NCBI GenBank assembly: GCA_020636745.1
Contig: JACJXH010000001.1
Span: 248,001-312,000 of the forward strand
Reading direction: 5' to 3'
DNA: 64,000 nucleotides
Origin: Lentimicrobiaceae bacterium
GTDB lineage: Bacteria > Bacteroidota > Bacteroidia > Bacteroidales > Lentimicrobiaceae
Below the pieces are notes generated by a model. The model was not told where the DNA came from. It made no database searches and saw only the letters and a list, made by a program, of their open reading frames with translations. Shown here piece by piece: positions 18,747 to 28,115 of this stretch; the first letter of the stretch is position 1; the number at the start of each line of letters is the position of its first letter. Position numbers and translations under genes: made by a program.

Positions 18747-19994
18747 ATGAGGGCATTGTATCAGATATTTTTATTCCGTTGTGCGTTTCTGATGGTAATA
18801 TTAGGGTCGATGACTGTATCAGCCTCTGCTCAATACAACTATTTTGACCTTCCTTTTAATAAAAATAAGTCCACGTTGGACTTTGAGAATTTTGATAACA
18901 TAGTTATTGTTAAGGCTGTGTTTAATGATTCTATTCCTGTCAGGCTTATTCTTGATAGTGGGGTTGAGGGATTGATTATTACAGATATGAATCTTGTTGG
19001 CCAACTTGCGGGCCGTTGTATCCGTAATTTCAGGATTTCAGCTCCCGGCACAATTGAAATTCTTGAAGCTTGTGTTACCAGCCCGGTTAAAGTTAAAATA
19101 AAGGGCTTAAATTCTGCGCTTACCAATCTTATTTTGCTCAACGAAGACTATTTTTCACTCGAAGGTTATATCGGAACCAAGGTTGATGGTCTTATCGGGC
19201 TTGAGAAGTTCAGAAATCTTGTTGTAACAACAAACTACGATAGGAACGTACTTACTTTTACCAGGCCTTCACATTATAAAATTCCGGCCAAAGCTGAAGT
19301 TATTCCTATAAGCATTAGCAGGGGCAAACCGCATATGACAGCCCGAGTAGAGCTTGACAATTTGTCGATTATTGATGTGTGGCTAATGATAGATTCCGGA
19401 GCCAATCATCCGTTACTGCTTGAAAATGAAAGCCTGGGCGGATACAAACCCGCCAAATCTATTGAAGCAATTATTGGGAAAGGACTTGCCGGAAACATGA
19501 AAGGTTCTTTTGCAAGGACTGGTTGGCTGATGATGGGCAATTACAGACTTGACAATGTATTAACTTCATTTACTGATGACTACTTGCCCGGAGGTGCAGG
19601 TCTTAGGCTTAATAGAAATGGGACGCTTGGTGCCGGAGCTTTAGCCAGGTTTAAAGTTACCTTTGATTATTCCAATGAGCATATGATACTGCAAAAGGGA
19701 GGTAAATTTCGCGATCCTTTTGAATACAATATGAGTGGGATAACTCTTCGGTCAATGGGGGCAATGTTTAATGTGTTTGAAATCAGCGAAGTAATCCCCG
19801 GCTCTCCTGCCGACGATGCCGGAATTAAAGCTGGTGATATACTGGTAGGGATTGATGGTCACTTTACCTTTAATATGAATCTGGGGGAAATTAACCGGAA
19901 ATTAAGTGCAGGTGAAGGGGTTAAAGTTAACTTACTGCTAAGTCGCAATGGCAAATCGCTTGACTTCAGGTTAAAACTCAGAAAATTGATATAG
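18747..19994 (+). CDS. Periplasmic retropepsin-like aspartyl protease with PDZ domain
   Basis: The frame is open from 18639, but the ATG at 18747 starts a good signal peptide ending SASAQ, so it is used (415 aa). Two aspartyl-protease half motifs are visible: LILDSGVEGLIITD near residue 67 and LMIDSGANHPLLLE near residue 214. The second half carries the DSGA core. A PDZ domain follows at about 325-415 (VIPGSPADDAGIKAGDILVGIDG). It is expected to act on periplasmic or outer-membrane substrates. The architecture is common in Bacteroidota and the substrate is unknown. Confidence 0.75.
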   Translation: MRALYQIFLFRCAFLMVILGSMTVSASAQYNYFDLPFNKNKSTLDFENFDNIVIVKAVFNDSIPVRLILDSGVEGLIITDMNLVGQLAGRCIRNFRISAPGTIEILEACVTSPVKVKIKGLNSALTNLILLNEDYFSLEGYIGTKVDGLIGLEKFRNLVVTTNYDRNVLTFTRPSHYKIPAKAEVIPISISRGKPHMTARVELDNLSIIDVWLMIDSGANHPLLLENESLGGYKPAKSIEAIIGKGLAGNMKGSFARTGWLMMGNYRLDNVLTSFTDDYLPGGAGLRLNRNGTLGAGALARFKVTFDYSNEHMILQKGGKFRDPFEYNMSGITLRSMGAMFNVFEISEVIPGSPADDAGIKAGDILVGIDGHFTFNMNLGEINRKLSAGEGVKVNLLLSRNGKSLDFRLKLRKLI

Positions 19995-20125
19995 CCCTAT
20001 AAGGTCTGGATGAATGCAGTTCATACAGGCAACTACCGTAAAAGGCTTTTTTCTTATCCTGATTATCTGTTTTGCAGTTGCTCGTCAAGTATTCATTTCG
20101 AGCCATTCTCACTTGTATTTTTTTG

Positions 20126-20133
20126 TACTTTTG
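20126..20133 (+). promoter_or_regulatory. -7 promoter element for the SusA-like gene
   Basis: TACTTTTG matches TAnnTTTG, 57 nt before the ATG at 20191. Confidence 0.4.
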
Positions 20134-20190
20134 ATGTCAGAATCGTTATTTTAGTAAGTTGCTAACAATTAATTAATAAGCTGTTTATTT

Positions 20191-22074
20191 ATGCAAAACG
20201 CTCGCTCAACAAATATTCAAAAGTCCATCGTTTGGATTTTTCTATGTATTTTTTTACTTGGTCCTGCACTGGTTAAGGCTCAGAATTCAGCCGAATTGCG
20301 CGTTGAGCCACCATTTTGGTGGGCAGGCATGAACAATAATAAAGTTCAATTATTGGTGCATGGAAAGAACATTGCAGGGTTAAGAGCAGAAATCAATTAT
20401 CCTGGAGTGTCTGTTCAGGAGCAGATTTTGGTTGAAAATCCTAATTATATTTTTTTGAACTTGTTGCTCGATAAGTCGGTTCAACCGGGGGCTTTTAACC
20501 TTGAGCTTACGGCCAAAGGGAAAACAGTTTATTCGTACAGGTATGAAATCAAGCAACGCTCAGAAGGTTCTGCCGGGCGTAAAGGTTTTACTGCTTCAGA
20601 TGTGGTTTATTTGCTAATGCCAGATCGTTTTGCCAATGGAAATCCTGATAATGACAATATGCCGGGGATGATTGAGAAAGCCGATCGCTCCAACCCTTTG
20701 GGCAGGCATGGGGGCGATGTTTCAGGAATCAGGAAACATCTGGATTATTTAAAAGATTTGGGCGTTACTGCACTGTGGATAAATCCACTGCTGGAAAACA
20801 ACAACAAGGCTTTAACTTATCACGGTTATGCCATTACTGATTTTTACAAAATTGATGCACGTTATGGAACCAATGATGATTATGTTGCCTTGGTAAATGA
20901 GGCGCATCAGAAAAACATGAAAATCATCATGGATATGGTCTTCAACCATTGTGGTATCAATCATTGGTTTATCAACGATTTACCTATGAAAAACTGGATT
21001 CATCAGTTTCCTGAATATACCCGCTCTAACTTCAGAGCTGAATCCCTGACAGATCCTCATGCATCTGAAGCCGATAAAACACTTATGTTGCAGGGTTGGT
21101 TTGATACCAATATGCCTGACCTTGACCAGCGCAATGCATTGTTGAAAGAGTACCTGATTCAAAATAGTATCTGGTGGATTGAATTTGCCGGTCTTGATGG
21201 TATTCGCCTTGATACGCAACCCTATCCCTACAAGGAGATGATGACCGAATGGTCAGAAAGGGTATTTGACGAATATCCTGACTTTAGCCTGGTAGGCGAA
21301 GCCTGGTTGCAAAAAGAATCAATGACAGCCTATTATCAGAAAGATGCAATAGTAGGCGATGGTTATAATTCGGGAGTGCCTTCTGTTACTGATTTTCCAT
21401 TGAGTAATGCTATGTCTCAGGCTTTTACCGAAAATGAAGGCTGGTCGGAAGGAATGGCCCGATTGTATTATGTGTTGTCGCAGGATTTTTTATACCACGA
21501 TCCCTACTCAAACCTTATTTTTCTCGATAACCATGACCTGAACAGGTATTTTAACTCTATTGGAAAAGATTTGCCTGCTCTTAAAATGGCTCTGACGTTC
21601 TTATTGACTACCCGTGGAATTCCTCAGATTTATTATGGTACTGAATTGTTAATGGATGGAAATATCGGTGTGAATCATGGAGAAGTCAGAAAAGACTTTC
21701 CGGGTGGCTGGCCGGCTGATACCATCAATGCTTTTACCCGGGCAGGAAGGACAGACCTGCAGAATGAGGCATTCGATTATATGCAAAAACTGTTGCAATG
21801 GCGTAAAAATAACAAGGCTGTTACACAGGGAACGCTTAAACATTTTGTACCAGAAAACGGGGTTTATGTTTATTTTAGAACTGCCGGTGAGCAAACTGTT
21901 ATGGTTGTAATTAACCGGAACACCCAGGAGCAGACGCTTGCCACCCGGCGATTTGCTGAGTGCATGAGTGGTTATTCTGCTGGATTTGATGTTTTAAATG
22001 GTCGAACAGTAAGTTTAAGCACTGAAATAAAGCTACAGCCCCGTTCGGCCATCGTTCTGGAGCTGCGAAAGTAA
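20191..22074 (+). CDS. Secreted GH13 alpha-amylase, SusA/cyclomaltodextrinase-like
   Basis: This 627-aa enzyme has a signal peptide (to VKAQ near residue 31) and an N-terminal Ig-like cyclomaltodextrinase domain (to about 125). The TIM barrel begins VVYLLMPDRFANGNPDNDN. Catalytic motifs are GLDGIRLDTQPYPYKEM (nucleophile Asp), LVGEAWLQKES (acid/base Glu) and FLDNHDLNRYF (third Asp). The calcium-site-type MVFNHCGINHWF and a C-terminal beta domain complete the fold. It would hydrolyse malto-oligosaccharides or cyclodextrins in the periplasm. No susC/susD pair lies beside it. Confidence 0.88.
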   Translation: MQNARSTNIQKSIVWIFLCIFLLGPALVKAQNSAELRVEPPFWWAGMNNNKVQLLVHGKNIAGLRAEINYPGVSVQEQILVENPNYIFLNLLLDKSVQPGAFNLELTAKGKTVYSYRYEIKQRSEGSAGRKGFTASDVVYLLMPDRFANGNPDNDNMPGMIEKADRSNPLGRHGGDVSGIRKHLDYLKDLGVTALWINPLLENNNKALTYHGYAITDFYKIDARYGTNDDYVALVNEAHQKNMKIIMDMVFNHCGINHWFINDLPMKNWIHQFPEYTRSNFRAESLTDPHASEADKTLMLQGWFDTNMPDLDQRNALLKEYLIQNSIWWIEFAGLDGIRLDTQPYPYKEMMTEWSERVFDEYPDFSLVGEAWLQKESMTAYYQKDAIVGDGYNSGVPSVTDFPLSNAMSQAFTENEGWSEGMARLYYVLSQDFLYHDPYSNLIFLDNHDLNRYFNSIGKDLPALKMALTFLLTTRGIPQIYYGTELLMDGNIGVNHGEVRKDFPGGWPADTINAFTRAGRTDLQNEAFDYMQKLLQWRKNNKAVTQGTLKHFVPENGVYVYFRTAGEQTVMVVINRNTQEQTLATRRFAECMSGYSAGFDVLNGRTVSLSTEIKLQPRSAIVLELRK

Positions 22075-22148
22075 CAGGTGCGATTTTCCTTTTTTCTTTT
22101 CAGTCGCCATGCATGCGGCTTTGTTGAATTTTATTAACTTCTGCCAAA

Positions 22149-22964
22149 TTGATACCAAAGCCAAGAAAAAAAAGCAGGAAAAAAGTTTCAATCAAGTTGC
22201 TACTGTTTGCCGGGTTGTTTCTGATTTTGGCTATTGCTGCCGGTCCTTCTGTTTATCGTTATTTGTTTACCCTTTATAAAAGCGGATTTTCATTTTCGGA
22301 GGCTGAGCAATATCATAATCTTAAGAACTTCGGAGTGCCTGTTCCTGCTGGCTATGAGGTTCATGGTGTTGATGTTTCTCATCATCAGGGGCGCATCAAC
22401 TGGGCCGAAGTTGATACAATGAATGTGAATGGCATTACCATCGATTTTGCTTTTTTAAAAGCTACGGAAGGTATCACAAGGCAGGACAGGGAATTTGCCA
22501 GAAACTGGAAAAAAACAAAAGACGCTGGTATTCTCAGAGGTGCCTATCATTTTTTTCATCCAACACGGGATGCTGCTGAACAAGCTAAAAATTTCATAAA
22601 TCAGGTAAAACTGGAGCCGGGTGATTTGCCTCCCGTTCTTGACATTGAAGTGAGTAACCGCAGGTCAAAAAAGGTCATCGTGGATGGCGCTCTTAAATGG
22701 TGCCAACTGATTGAGGAACACTATGGAATAAAACCAATTATTTATACAAGCCCGGGGTTCTACAATAAATATCTTGCCGATGATTTTGAAGATTACCCCT
22801 TGTGGATTGCTCATTATTATAAAGAAAAGCCTAGTATAAGTCATCGCAAATGGCAATTCTGGCAACATACCGATAAGGCAAAAATTAATGGCATTACCGG
22901 TGGTGTGGATTTAAATGTTTTTGTTGGCAGCTTGTCAAAACTCAAAAAATTGTGTGTCGATTAG
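22149..22964 (+). CDS. GH25 lysozyme (muramidase)
   Basis: This 271-aa protein has a short basic N-terminus (KPRKKSRKK), one membrane helix at about residues 16-35, then a GH25 barrel. The catalytic motifs are GVDVSHHQGRINW, FAFLKATEG, GAYHFFHPTRDAAEQA, PPVLDIEV (acidic pair D-E), IIYTSPGFYNKYL and WQFWQHT. It would cleave the N-acetylmuramyl bond of peptidoglycan outside the inner membrane. The start is a TTG, and no in-frame ATG lies near it. No TAnnTTTG element covers this TTG, unlike three others in the window. Confidence 0.85.
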   Translation: MIPKPRKKSRKKVSIKLLLFAGLFLILAIAAGPSVYRYLFTLYKSGFSFSEAEQYHNLKNFGVPVPAGYEVHGVDVSHHQGRINWAEVDTMNVNGITIDFAFLKATEGITRQDREFARNWKKTKDAGILRGAYHFFHPTRDAAEQAKNFINQVKLEPGDLPPVLDIEVSNRRSKKVIVDGALKWCQLIEEHYGIKPIIYTSPGFYNKYLADDFEDYPLWIAHYYKEKPSISHRKWQFWQHTDKAKINGITGGVDLNVFVGSLSKLKKLCVD

Positions 22965-23016
22965 AAATTTCCTGCTAAAACAAAGAAGAGTTTTTGTTTA
23001 ACAGTTGTTCTATTCA

Positions 23017-24933
23017 TTAAACAGGCGTAATGCCATGCCTTTTCATTTTCTCATACAGCGCATTTCTGCTGATACCGAGAGCTTTGGCAGTGTGGCTGAT
23101 GTTGTTGGTGTATATGGTAAGTGCTTGTTCAATAGCATTCTTTTCGGTAATTGCCAGGCTTGAAACAACATTTGATTTGCTTGTCTCCCTTTCAACCGGA
23201 GAATGATTACCCGAAGTTTGCATGGAGAAAGAGTTGGGGTCAAAGGAAAGATCTCCGCCCAGGTTTACAAATTTTTCAATAAAATTTTCAAGTTCTCTGA
23301 TGTTGCCTGGCCAGTTATAGTGAGTTAATTCAATAAACAATTGTTTTCCGATTTCAGGAACAGCTTTTTTAAGTTTAACTGATTTCAGATGCAGAAAGTA
23401 CTGGATTAAAATGGGGATGTCTTCTCGCCGTTCACGAAGAGCCTGAATGTGTATAGGAATGACGCTTAGTCTGTAAAAAAGATCGCTTCTGAAATTTCCC
23501 TTTTCAATTTCTTCTTTCAGGTTCTTATTTGTTGCTGCAATAATGCGTACATCAACAGGTATTTGCTTGTTTCCGCCAACCCGGGTAATGGCTCCTTCCT
23601 GAATGGCTCGGAGCAGTTTCACCTGCATCTCAACAGGCATTTCACCAATTTCATCTAAAAAAAGAGTGCCTCCATGAGCCAGTTCAAATTTGCCCGGACG
23701 CCCGCCTTTATTAGCTCCGGTAAAAGCTCCTTCGTCATATCCAAACAGTTCACTTTCAATAAGAGAAGGCGAGATAGCACCACAGTTGAGAGCAACAAAA
23801 CCATTGTCAGCACGGCTGCTGTAATTGTGCATGGCCTGGGCAATAACTTCTTTGCCGGTTCCGCTTTCGCCGGTAATCAAAACTGTTGAAGGGCTGTCTG
23901 CCACTGTTCGGGCATATTCGGCCACGCGTTTCAGTTCGTCACTTTCTCCTATTAAATCTTCAAATGTGTAACGGGCATTCATGCCCATATATTTGTTTAC
24001 TATCTTGTACACACGTTTCATCTCCCGGAAGCTGATAACCATTCCGTCAATGCGGCCATCGGGTAGTGTAATCGGATAGGCATTCATGCTAAAATCCTCT
24101 TTGCCTGCGGATGTTTTCAGGTTAATGTCTTCATCCATGACAATCCGGTTTGAACTGACCATGTTGAGGTATTTTTGCCATTCAGGCAGAATGACCGAAA
24201 ATTTTATCCCCGGCAGGCTGTCGTTAGGCTGTTTAAGTAGTTTGTGAGCCATCTTATTGGCTGAACGAATATATCCTGAATCGTCAAGCGAAATTACGGC
24301 CAGTGACAGGCTGTCCATAACAGTGTTTATAAATCTGACCGATTCTTTCAGCCTTTGTTCATTGAGCTTGTTTTGAAGTTCATTTTCGATGGATGTAACT
24401 GCTGCTACAACAAGTCCCAATGTATGCGGGTGGACAAGTTCGCTGCTTCCGGTCAGGTTGACAGTGCCAATTATCTGGCCGTCTTCATTGTGAATGGGAG
24501 CAGCAGAGCATGTCCATTGGTGGTAAGCGTTGATAAAATGTTCGGAAGATGAAAGCTGAACAGGAGCATTTTCGCTGATGGCCACTCCCATGGCATTGGT
24601 GCCGATACTTTTTTCGTTCATAAAGGCGCCAACCACCATGTTTAGTTTTGCGGCAGCTTTTACAGGTGTTTCATCTCCTGTAATACGCAGGATACAACCT
24701 TCGTAGTTGGTAAGTACTGCAATAAATCCTGAGCCATCCAGAAATTTGTACAGGAGGTCGAGAAACGGGCCTGCTACTTCAATCAGATGCTGGCTTTCTC
24801 TCAACACTGCCTCGCGCGCTTCTCCCTGAAGTATTTGAGATGGATAAACCTGTTCTTTGTTTATACCGAACTTTCTGCTTCGCTCATGCGATTCGCGGAT
24901 AATATCTTCCTGTTTCCGGTTTTTGCGTGCCAT
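23017..24933 (-). CDS. Sigma-54-dependent activator, AcoR type
   Basis: This 638-aa regulator activates RpoN-dependent promoters. Domains in order: an N-terminal GAF-like sensor (about residues 55-190, with [12 protein letters not shown] and the conserved [24 protein letters not shown]), a PAS domain (about 200-310), and an AAA+ domain (about 325-555). The AAA+ domain carries GESGTGKE, the sigma-54-contact loop [20 protein letters not shown] and [11 protein letters not shown] Fis-type helix-turn-helix closes it (about 595-635, [24 protein letters not shown]). The resemblance to AcoR suggests a small-molecule cue. It is downstream of the MalY-type aminotransferase on the same strand. Its target promoter is not identified. 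Confidence 0.88.
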   Translation of the reverse strand: MARKNRKQEDIIRESHERSRKFGINKEQVYPSQILQGEAREAVLRESQHLIEVAGPFLDLLYKFLDGSGFIAVLTNYEGCILRITGDETPVKAAAKLNMVVGAFMNEKSIGTNAMGVAISENAPVQLSSSEHFINAYHQWTCSAAPIHNEDGQIIGTVNLTGSSELVHPHTLGLVVAAVTSIENELQNKLNEQRLKESVRFINTVMDSLSLAVISLDDSGYIRSANKMAHKLLKQPNDSLPGIKFSVILPEWQKYLNMVSSNRIVMDEDINLKTSAGKEDFSMNAYPITLPDGRIDGMVISFREMKRVYKIVNKYMGMNARYTFEDLIGESDELKRVAEYARTVADSPSTVLITGESGTGKEVIAQAMHNYSSRADNGFVALNCGAISPSLIESELFGYDEGAFTGANKGGRPGKFELAHGGTLFLDEIGEMPVEMQVKLLRAIQEGAITRVGGNKQIPVDVRIIAATNKNLKEEIEKGNFRSDLFYRLSVIPIHIQALRERREDIPILIQYFLHLKSVKLKKAVPEIGKQLFIELTHYNWPGNIRELENFIEKFVNLGGDLSFDPNSFSMQTSGNHSPVERETSKSNVVSSLAITEKNAIEQALTIYTNNISHTAKALGISRNALYEKMKRHGITPV

Positions 24934-24951
24934 AAACGGCTTATTTTTTTA

Positions 24952-24959
24952 CAAAAATA
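24952..24959 (-). promoter_or_regulatory. -7 promoter element for the sigma-54 activator gene
   Basis: The minus strand reads TATTTTTG, 18 nt before the ATG at 24933, in the 45-nt gap after the aminotransferase stop. The regulator can therefore be transcribed on its own. Confidence 0.45.
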
Positions 24960-24978
24960 GGCAAAATTGCAAAAAGTG

Positions 24979-26157
24979 TCATTTTTCTGAGCAGTTAAAT
25001 GCCGTTTTAAGCTGTTCAAGCGCCTGAGTAAGGGTTGCACGAGGGCAGGCGAGATTTATCCGCATAAAACCTTCCCCGCCAATGCCAAATTGAACGCCTT
25101 CGTTCAGGCCGAGTCTGGCTTCTTCGATCATAAACTTTTTCAATTCCTTGTCATTCATGCCGGTGCTGCTGAAATCCATCCAGGCCATATAGGTTGCTTC
25201 CGGACGAATTACTTTGATGCCGGGAAGATGTTTTTGTGTGAAATTGATAAGTGTATTGATATTGCCATCAATATAATCGAGCAGTTGTTCAAGCCACGCA
25301 TCGCCATGTGTATAGGCAGCCGTGGAAGCCACCGTCCCAAAAATATTGCCCATGTCGATGTGCAGGGCGTCAAGTATTTTCCGGAACTTTTTCATTAGCT
25401 GAGGGTTGCTGATGATAACCGATGATGTTGCCATTCCGGCAATATTAAATGTTTTGCTGGGCGCATTCATGGTGATGGTTCGGGCTGCAATTTCAGGAGA
25501 AATGGATGCCAGAACAGTGTGTTGATAACCTCGGTTTACCAAATCACTGTGAATTTCATCTGAAATTATCAGCACATTGTATTTAAGACAGATGTCGGCC
25601 ATTTTTTTGAGTTCGCCGGCTGTCCATGCATTGCCGCCCGGATTATGAGGATTGCTTATAATAAGCATTCTGGCTCCATCGCGACAAAGCTCTTCCAGGT
25701 TTTCATAATCCATTCGGTATCGGCCGTTGTCCATGATTAACGGATTGAATACCAGCTTTCGCCTGTGTTTTTTTACAGCATCAAAAAACGGGAAGTATAC
25801 AGGCGGCTGAACAATAATTTTTTCTCGTTGCCGGGTAAATGCAAGCACAGCCATGTTTACAGCGGGGACGATCCCTGGCGAAAAAGCAATCCAATCTTGT
25901 TGAATTTTCCAGTTGTGGCGGCGTTTTATCCATTCAATCAATGAAGTGTAATAGCTTTCAGGACGGATGGAGTACCCCAGAATTTCATGTTTGGCACGTT
26001 CCCGAATGGCTTCCATAATAAAATCAGGCGTGCGGAAATCCATATCGGCAACCCACATGGGAATCAAATTTTTATCGCCAAAAAACAATTGCCTTAAATC
26101 GTATTTTACACATGAAGTGTTGCTGCGGTCAATAATTTCATCAAAGTTATATGTCAT
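24979..26157 (-). CDS. MalY/PatB-type PLP-dependent aminotransferase (C-S lyase)
   Basis: This 392-aa class-I/II fold enzyme is probably a cystathionine beta-lyase or aminotransferase of the MalY/PatB group. Family features are FGDKNLIPMWVADMDFRTP near the N-terminus, NPHNPGGNAWT, ISDEIHSDLV, and the PLP-binding lysine in NAPSKTFNIAGM. It ends with FMRINLACPRATL. It precedes the sigma-54 activator, which has its own promoter. A shared function is only an inference from adjacency. Confidence 0.85.
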   Translation of the reverse strand: MTYNFDEIIDRSNTSCVKYDLRQLFFGDKNLIPMWVADMDFRTPDFIMEAIRERAKHEILGYSIRPESYYTSLIEWIKRRHNWKIQQDWIAFSPGIVPAVNMAVLAFTRQREKIIVQPPVYFPFFDAVKKHRRKLVFNPLIMDNGRYRMDYENLEELCRDGARMLIISNPHNPGGNAWTAGELKKMADICLKYNVLIISDEIHSDLVNRGYQHTVLASISPEIAARTITMNAPSKTFNIAGMATSSVIISNPQLMKKFRKILDALHIDMGNIFGTVASTAAYTHGDAWLEQLLDYIDGNINTLINFTQKHLPGIKVIRPEATYMAWMDFSSTGMNDKELKKFMIEEARLGLNEGVQFGIGGEGFMRINLACPRATLTQALEQLKTAFNCSEK

Positions 26158-26451
26158 GATCTAGTAGCTGATTGATTCAAATGTTAAAATGGATAGTTTC
26201 CTGTTCCATGGCTCACAAAATTAGTTATTCGTTTGCTCAATCATGATTTATTCCGAAATTTCATATTTTTATTATTGGGCTTGTCATGCGGTTGCCGGCT
26301 CATTGCTTTGATTTTTTTTATCTTTACCGGTGATCAAAAAATGTAAATTTCGGATTAACTTATTCATTCACTGCCTCAAATTGTCGGGCAGGCCAGTTTA
26401 TGGTTGTCTTTTTGGTTCTAAATCAATACCTGGTAATTTATAAAAGTTGAA

Positions 26452-28077
26452 ATGTCGATAAAAAATAGATTGTTTTCGGGTATAAACAGCCTTTGTTTAT
26501 TTCTATTTGTGTTTTTGTTTCCAATGAACTTGAATGCACAAAAAACATGGAGTTATGCAATTGGATTTGAGGAAATTCATATTCCTGGTTTGCCCGGATT
26601 ACATTCTTATGCTTATGCACAACATAATGGTAAATGGCTGGTTGTGGGCGGCCGAAAAGATGGTATTCATGCGCGGCAACCATTTAATGCTTTCCCTGAG
26701 TCGCAAGGCAATGCCGATATTTATGTGATTGATGTGGCCTCAAGGCAATTTTGGGTTGCTCCTTTAAATGTATTGCCAGCCGGAATTTTTGAACAGTTGC
26801 AATCAACCAACATTAATTTTTATCAGGATAGCGATACACTTTATCTTATAGGAGGTTATGGGTTTTCACAAACAGCCGGAGGCTATATCACTTTCCCGAA
26901 CCTTACTTCCATACAAGTTTCATCTGTTGTTAACGCTGTAATCAATGGTTTGCCATTCAATAACTATTTTAAGCAAATGGCTGATAGTGTTTTTGCTGTG
27001 ACCGGCGGAGGATTGGGCAAAATAGGGGATAGCTTTGTACTGGCTGGTGGTCAGCGGTTTAATGGCCGTTATAACCCAATGGGACATCCCAGTTACGTTC
27101 AGAAATATACCAATCAGGTGAGCTTTTTTGAGCTTAATAATCATAATGCGCTGCCCGGTTTCAGCAATTATTCAGCATTGGCCGATCCGATACATTTGCG
27201 GCGTCGCGACTATAACCTGCTTCCCCGCATTTTCCCTGATGGAACAAAAGGATATATTATTTCGTCAGGTGTTTTTCAGGTTAATGCTGATTTGCCTTTT
27301 TTTCATCCTGTCGAAATTACAAATAGTGCCATTAAACCCAGAACAGACTTTAATCAATACCTGAGCAATTACCATACAGCAAAAGCCAGCTTTTTTAACT
27401 CAGGCAGTCATGAAATGAATTATTTGTTTTTTGGAGGCATAGGTTATTACTTTTATCGAAATGACACTTTGTATCAGGATAGCCTTTTGCCTTTTGTAAA
27501 TACGATAAGCCGCTTAAACTGTAAGGCTGATGGTTCGTTCCAGGAGTTTCAGTTGCCTTTTGAGATGCCTGATTTTAATACAACGGGTGCTGAGTTTATA
27601 TTAAACCATGATTTGCCTCACACCGAACGCGATATCATTTTGCTTGACGAAATACAGGCTGATACCTGCATTGCCGGATATGTGTTAGGTGGTATTGGCA
27701 GCCCGCTTTCAAATCCTTTTAGTTTTAACCAAACCAGCGAAACCAGCGCGAGTGAAGTTATTTATGCTGTAAAACTTTATAGAAACGATTCTGTGGATGA
27801 GCAGGAGATCAAAGGCGATAATCCTTATGCATGTGCATTGAAATATGATGTTGAGAACAACATAGTTACTGCTCTTTTTGAGCTGAGAGATGTTGTGCCG
27901 GTTAACTATTTTGTGTCAACTGAAGCCGGGATAATCATTGATGAAGGCGAGTTACATAATCTTACCTCCGGGAGAAATGAGCATGAATTTACTGCCATGA
28001 TGGGGCCGAAAATGCTCATGATTACCCTGGTTTTTGATCACCGGTTTTTCGTTACAAACCAATTGATGATTAAATAG
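26452..28077 (+). CDS. Secreted Kelch-like protein of unknown function
   Basis: This 541-aa protein has a signal peptide to about residue 29 (NLNAQ). The body has Kelch-like turns (KWLVVGGRKDG, LYLIGGYGFSQTAGGY, SFVLAGGQRFNGRYNP, NYLFFGGIGYYFY, GYVLGGIGSP), suggesting a beta-propeller. A C-terminal beta-rich segment of about 80 aa ends in NQLMIK and recalls a T9SS sorting domain, but it lacks the usual NPxP start, so export by T9SS is only possible. No enzymatic motif was seen. Confidence 0.6.
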   Translation: MSIKNRLFSGINSLCLFLFVFLFPMNLNAQKTWSYAIGFEEIHIPGLPGLHSYAYAQHNGKWLVVGGRKDGIHARQPFNAFPESQGNADIYVIDVASRQFWVAPLNVLPAGIFEQLQSTNINFYQDSDTLYLIGGYGFSQTAGGYITFPNLTSIQVSSVVNAVINGLPFNNYFKQMADSVFAVTGGGLGKIGDSFVLAGGQRFNGRYNPMGHPSYVQKYTNQVSFFELNNHNALPGFSNYSALADPIHLRRRDYNLLPRIFPDGTKGYIISSGVFQVNADLPFFHPVEITNSAIKPRTDFNQYLSNYHTAKASFFNSGSHEMNYLFFGGIGYYFYRNDTLYQDSLLPFVNTISRLNCKADGSFQEFQLPFEMPDFNTTGAEFILNHDLPHTERDIILLDEIQADTCIAGYVLGGIGSPLSNPFSFNQTSETSASEVIYAVKLYRNDSVDEQEIKGDNPYACALKYDVENNIVTALFELRDVVPVNYFVSTEAGIIIDEGELHNLTSGRNEHEFTAMMGPKMLMITLVFDHRFFVTNQLMIK

Positions 28078-28115
28078 AACGATATAGTTACTTTTTTGCT
28101 GAATTACTTTTTTGT

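Noticed and set aside
24934..24985. Possible -24/-12 (sigma-54) promoter before the activator (TGACAC then TTGC)
   Set aside because: The spacing between the two boxes is 2 nt too short and the -24 GG is GA, so it does not fit the strict spacing rule.
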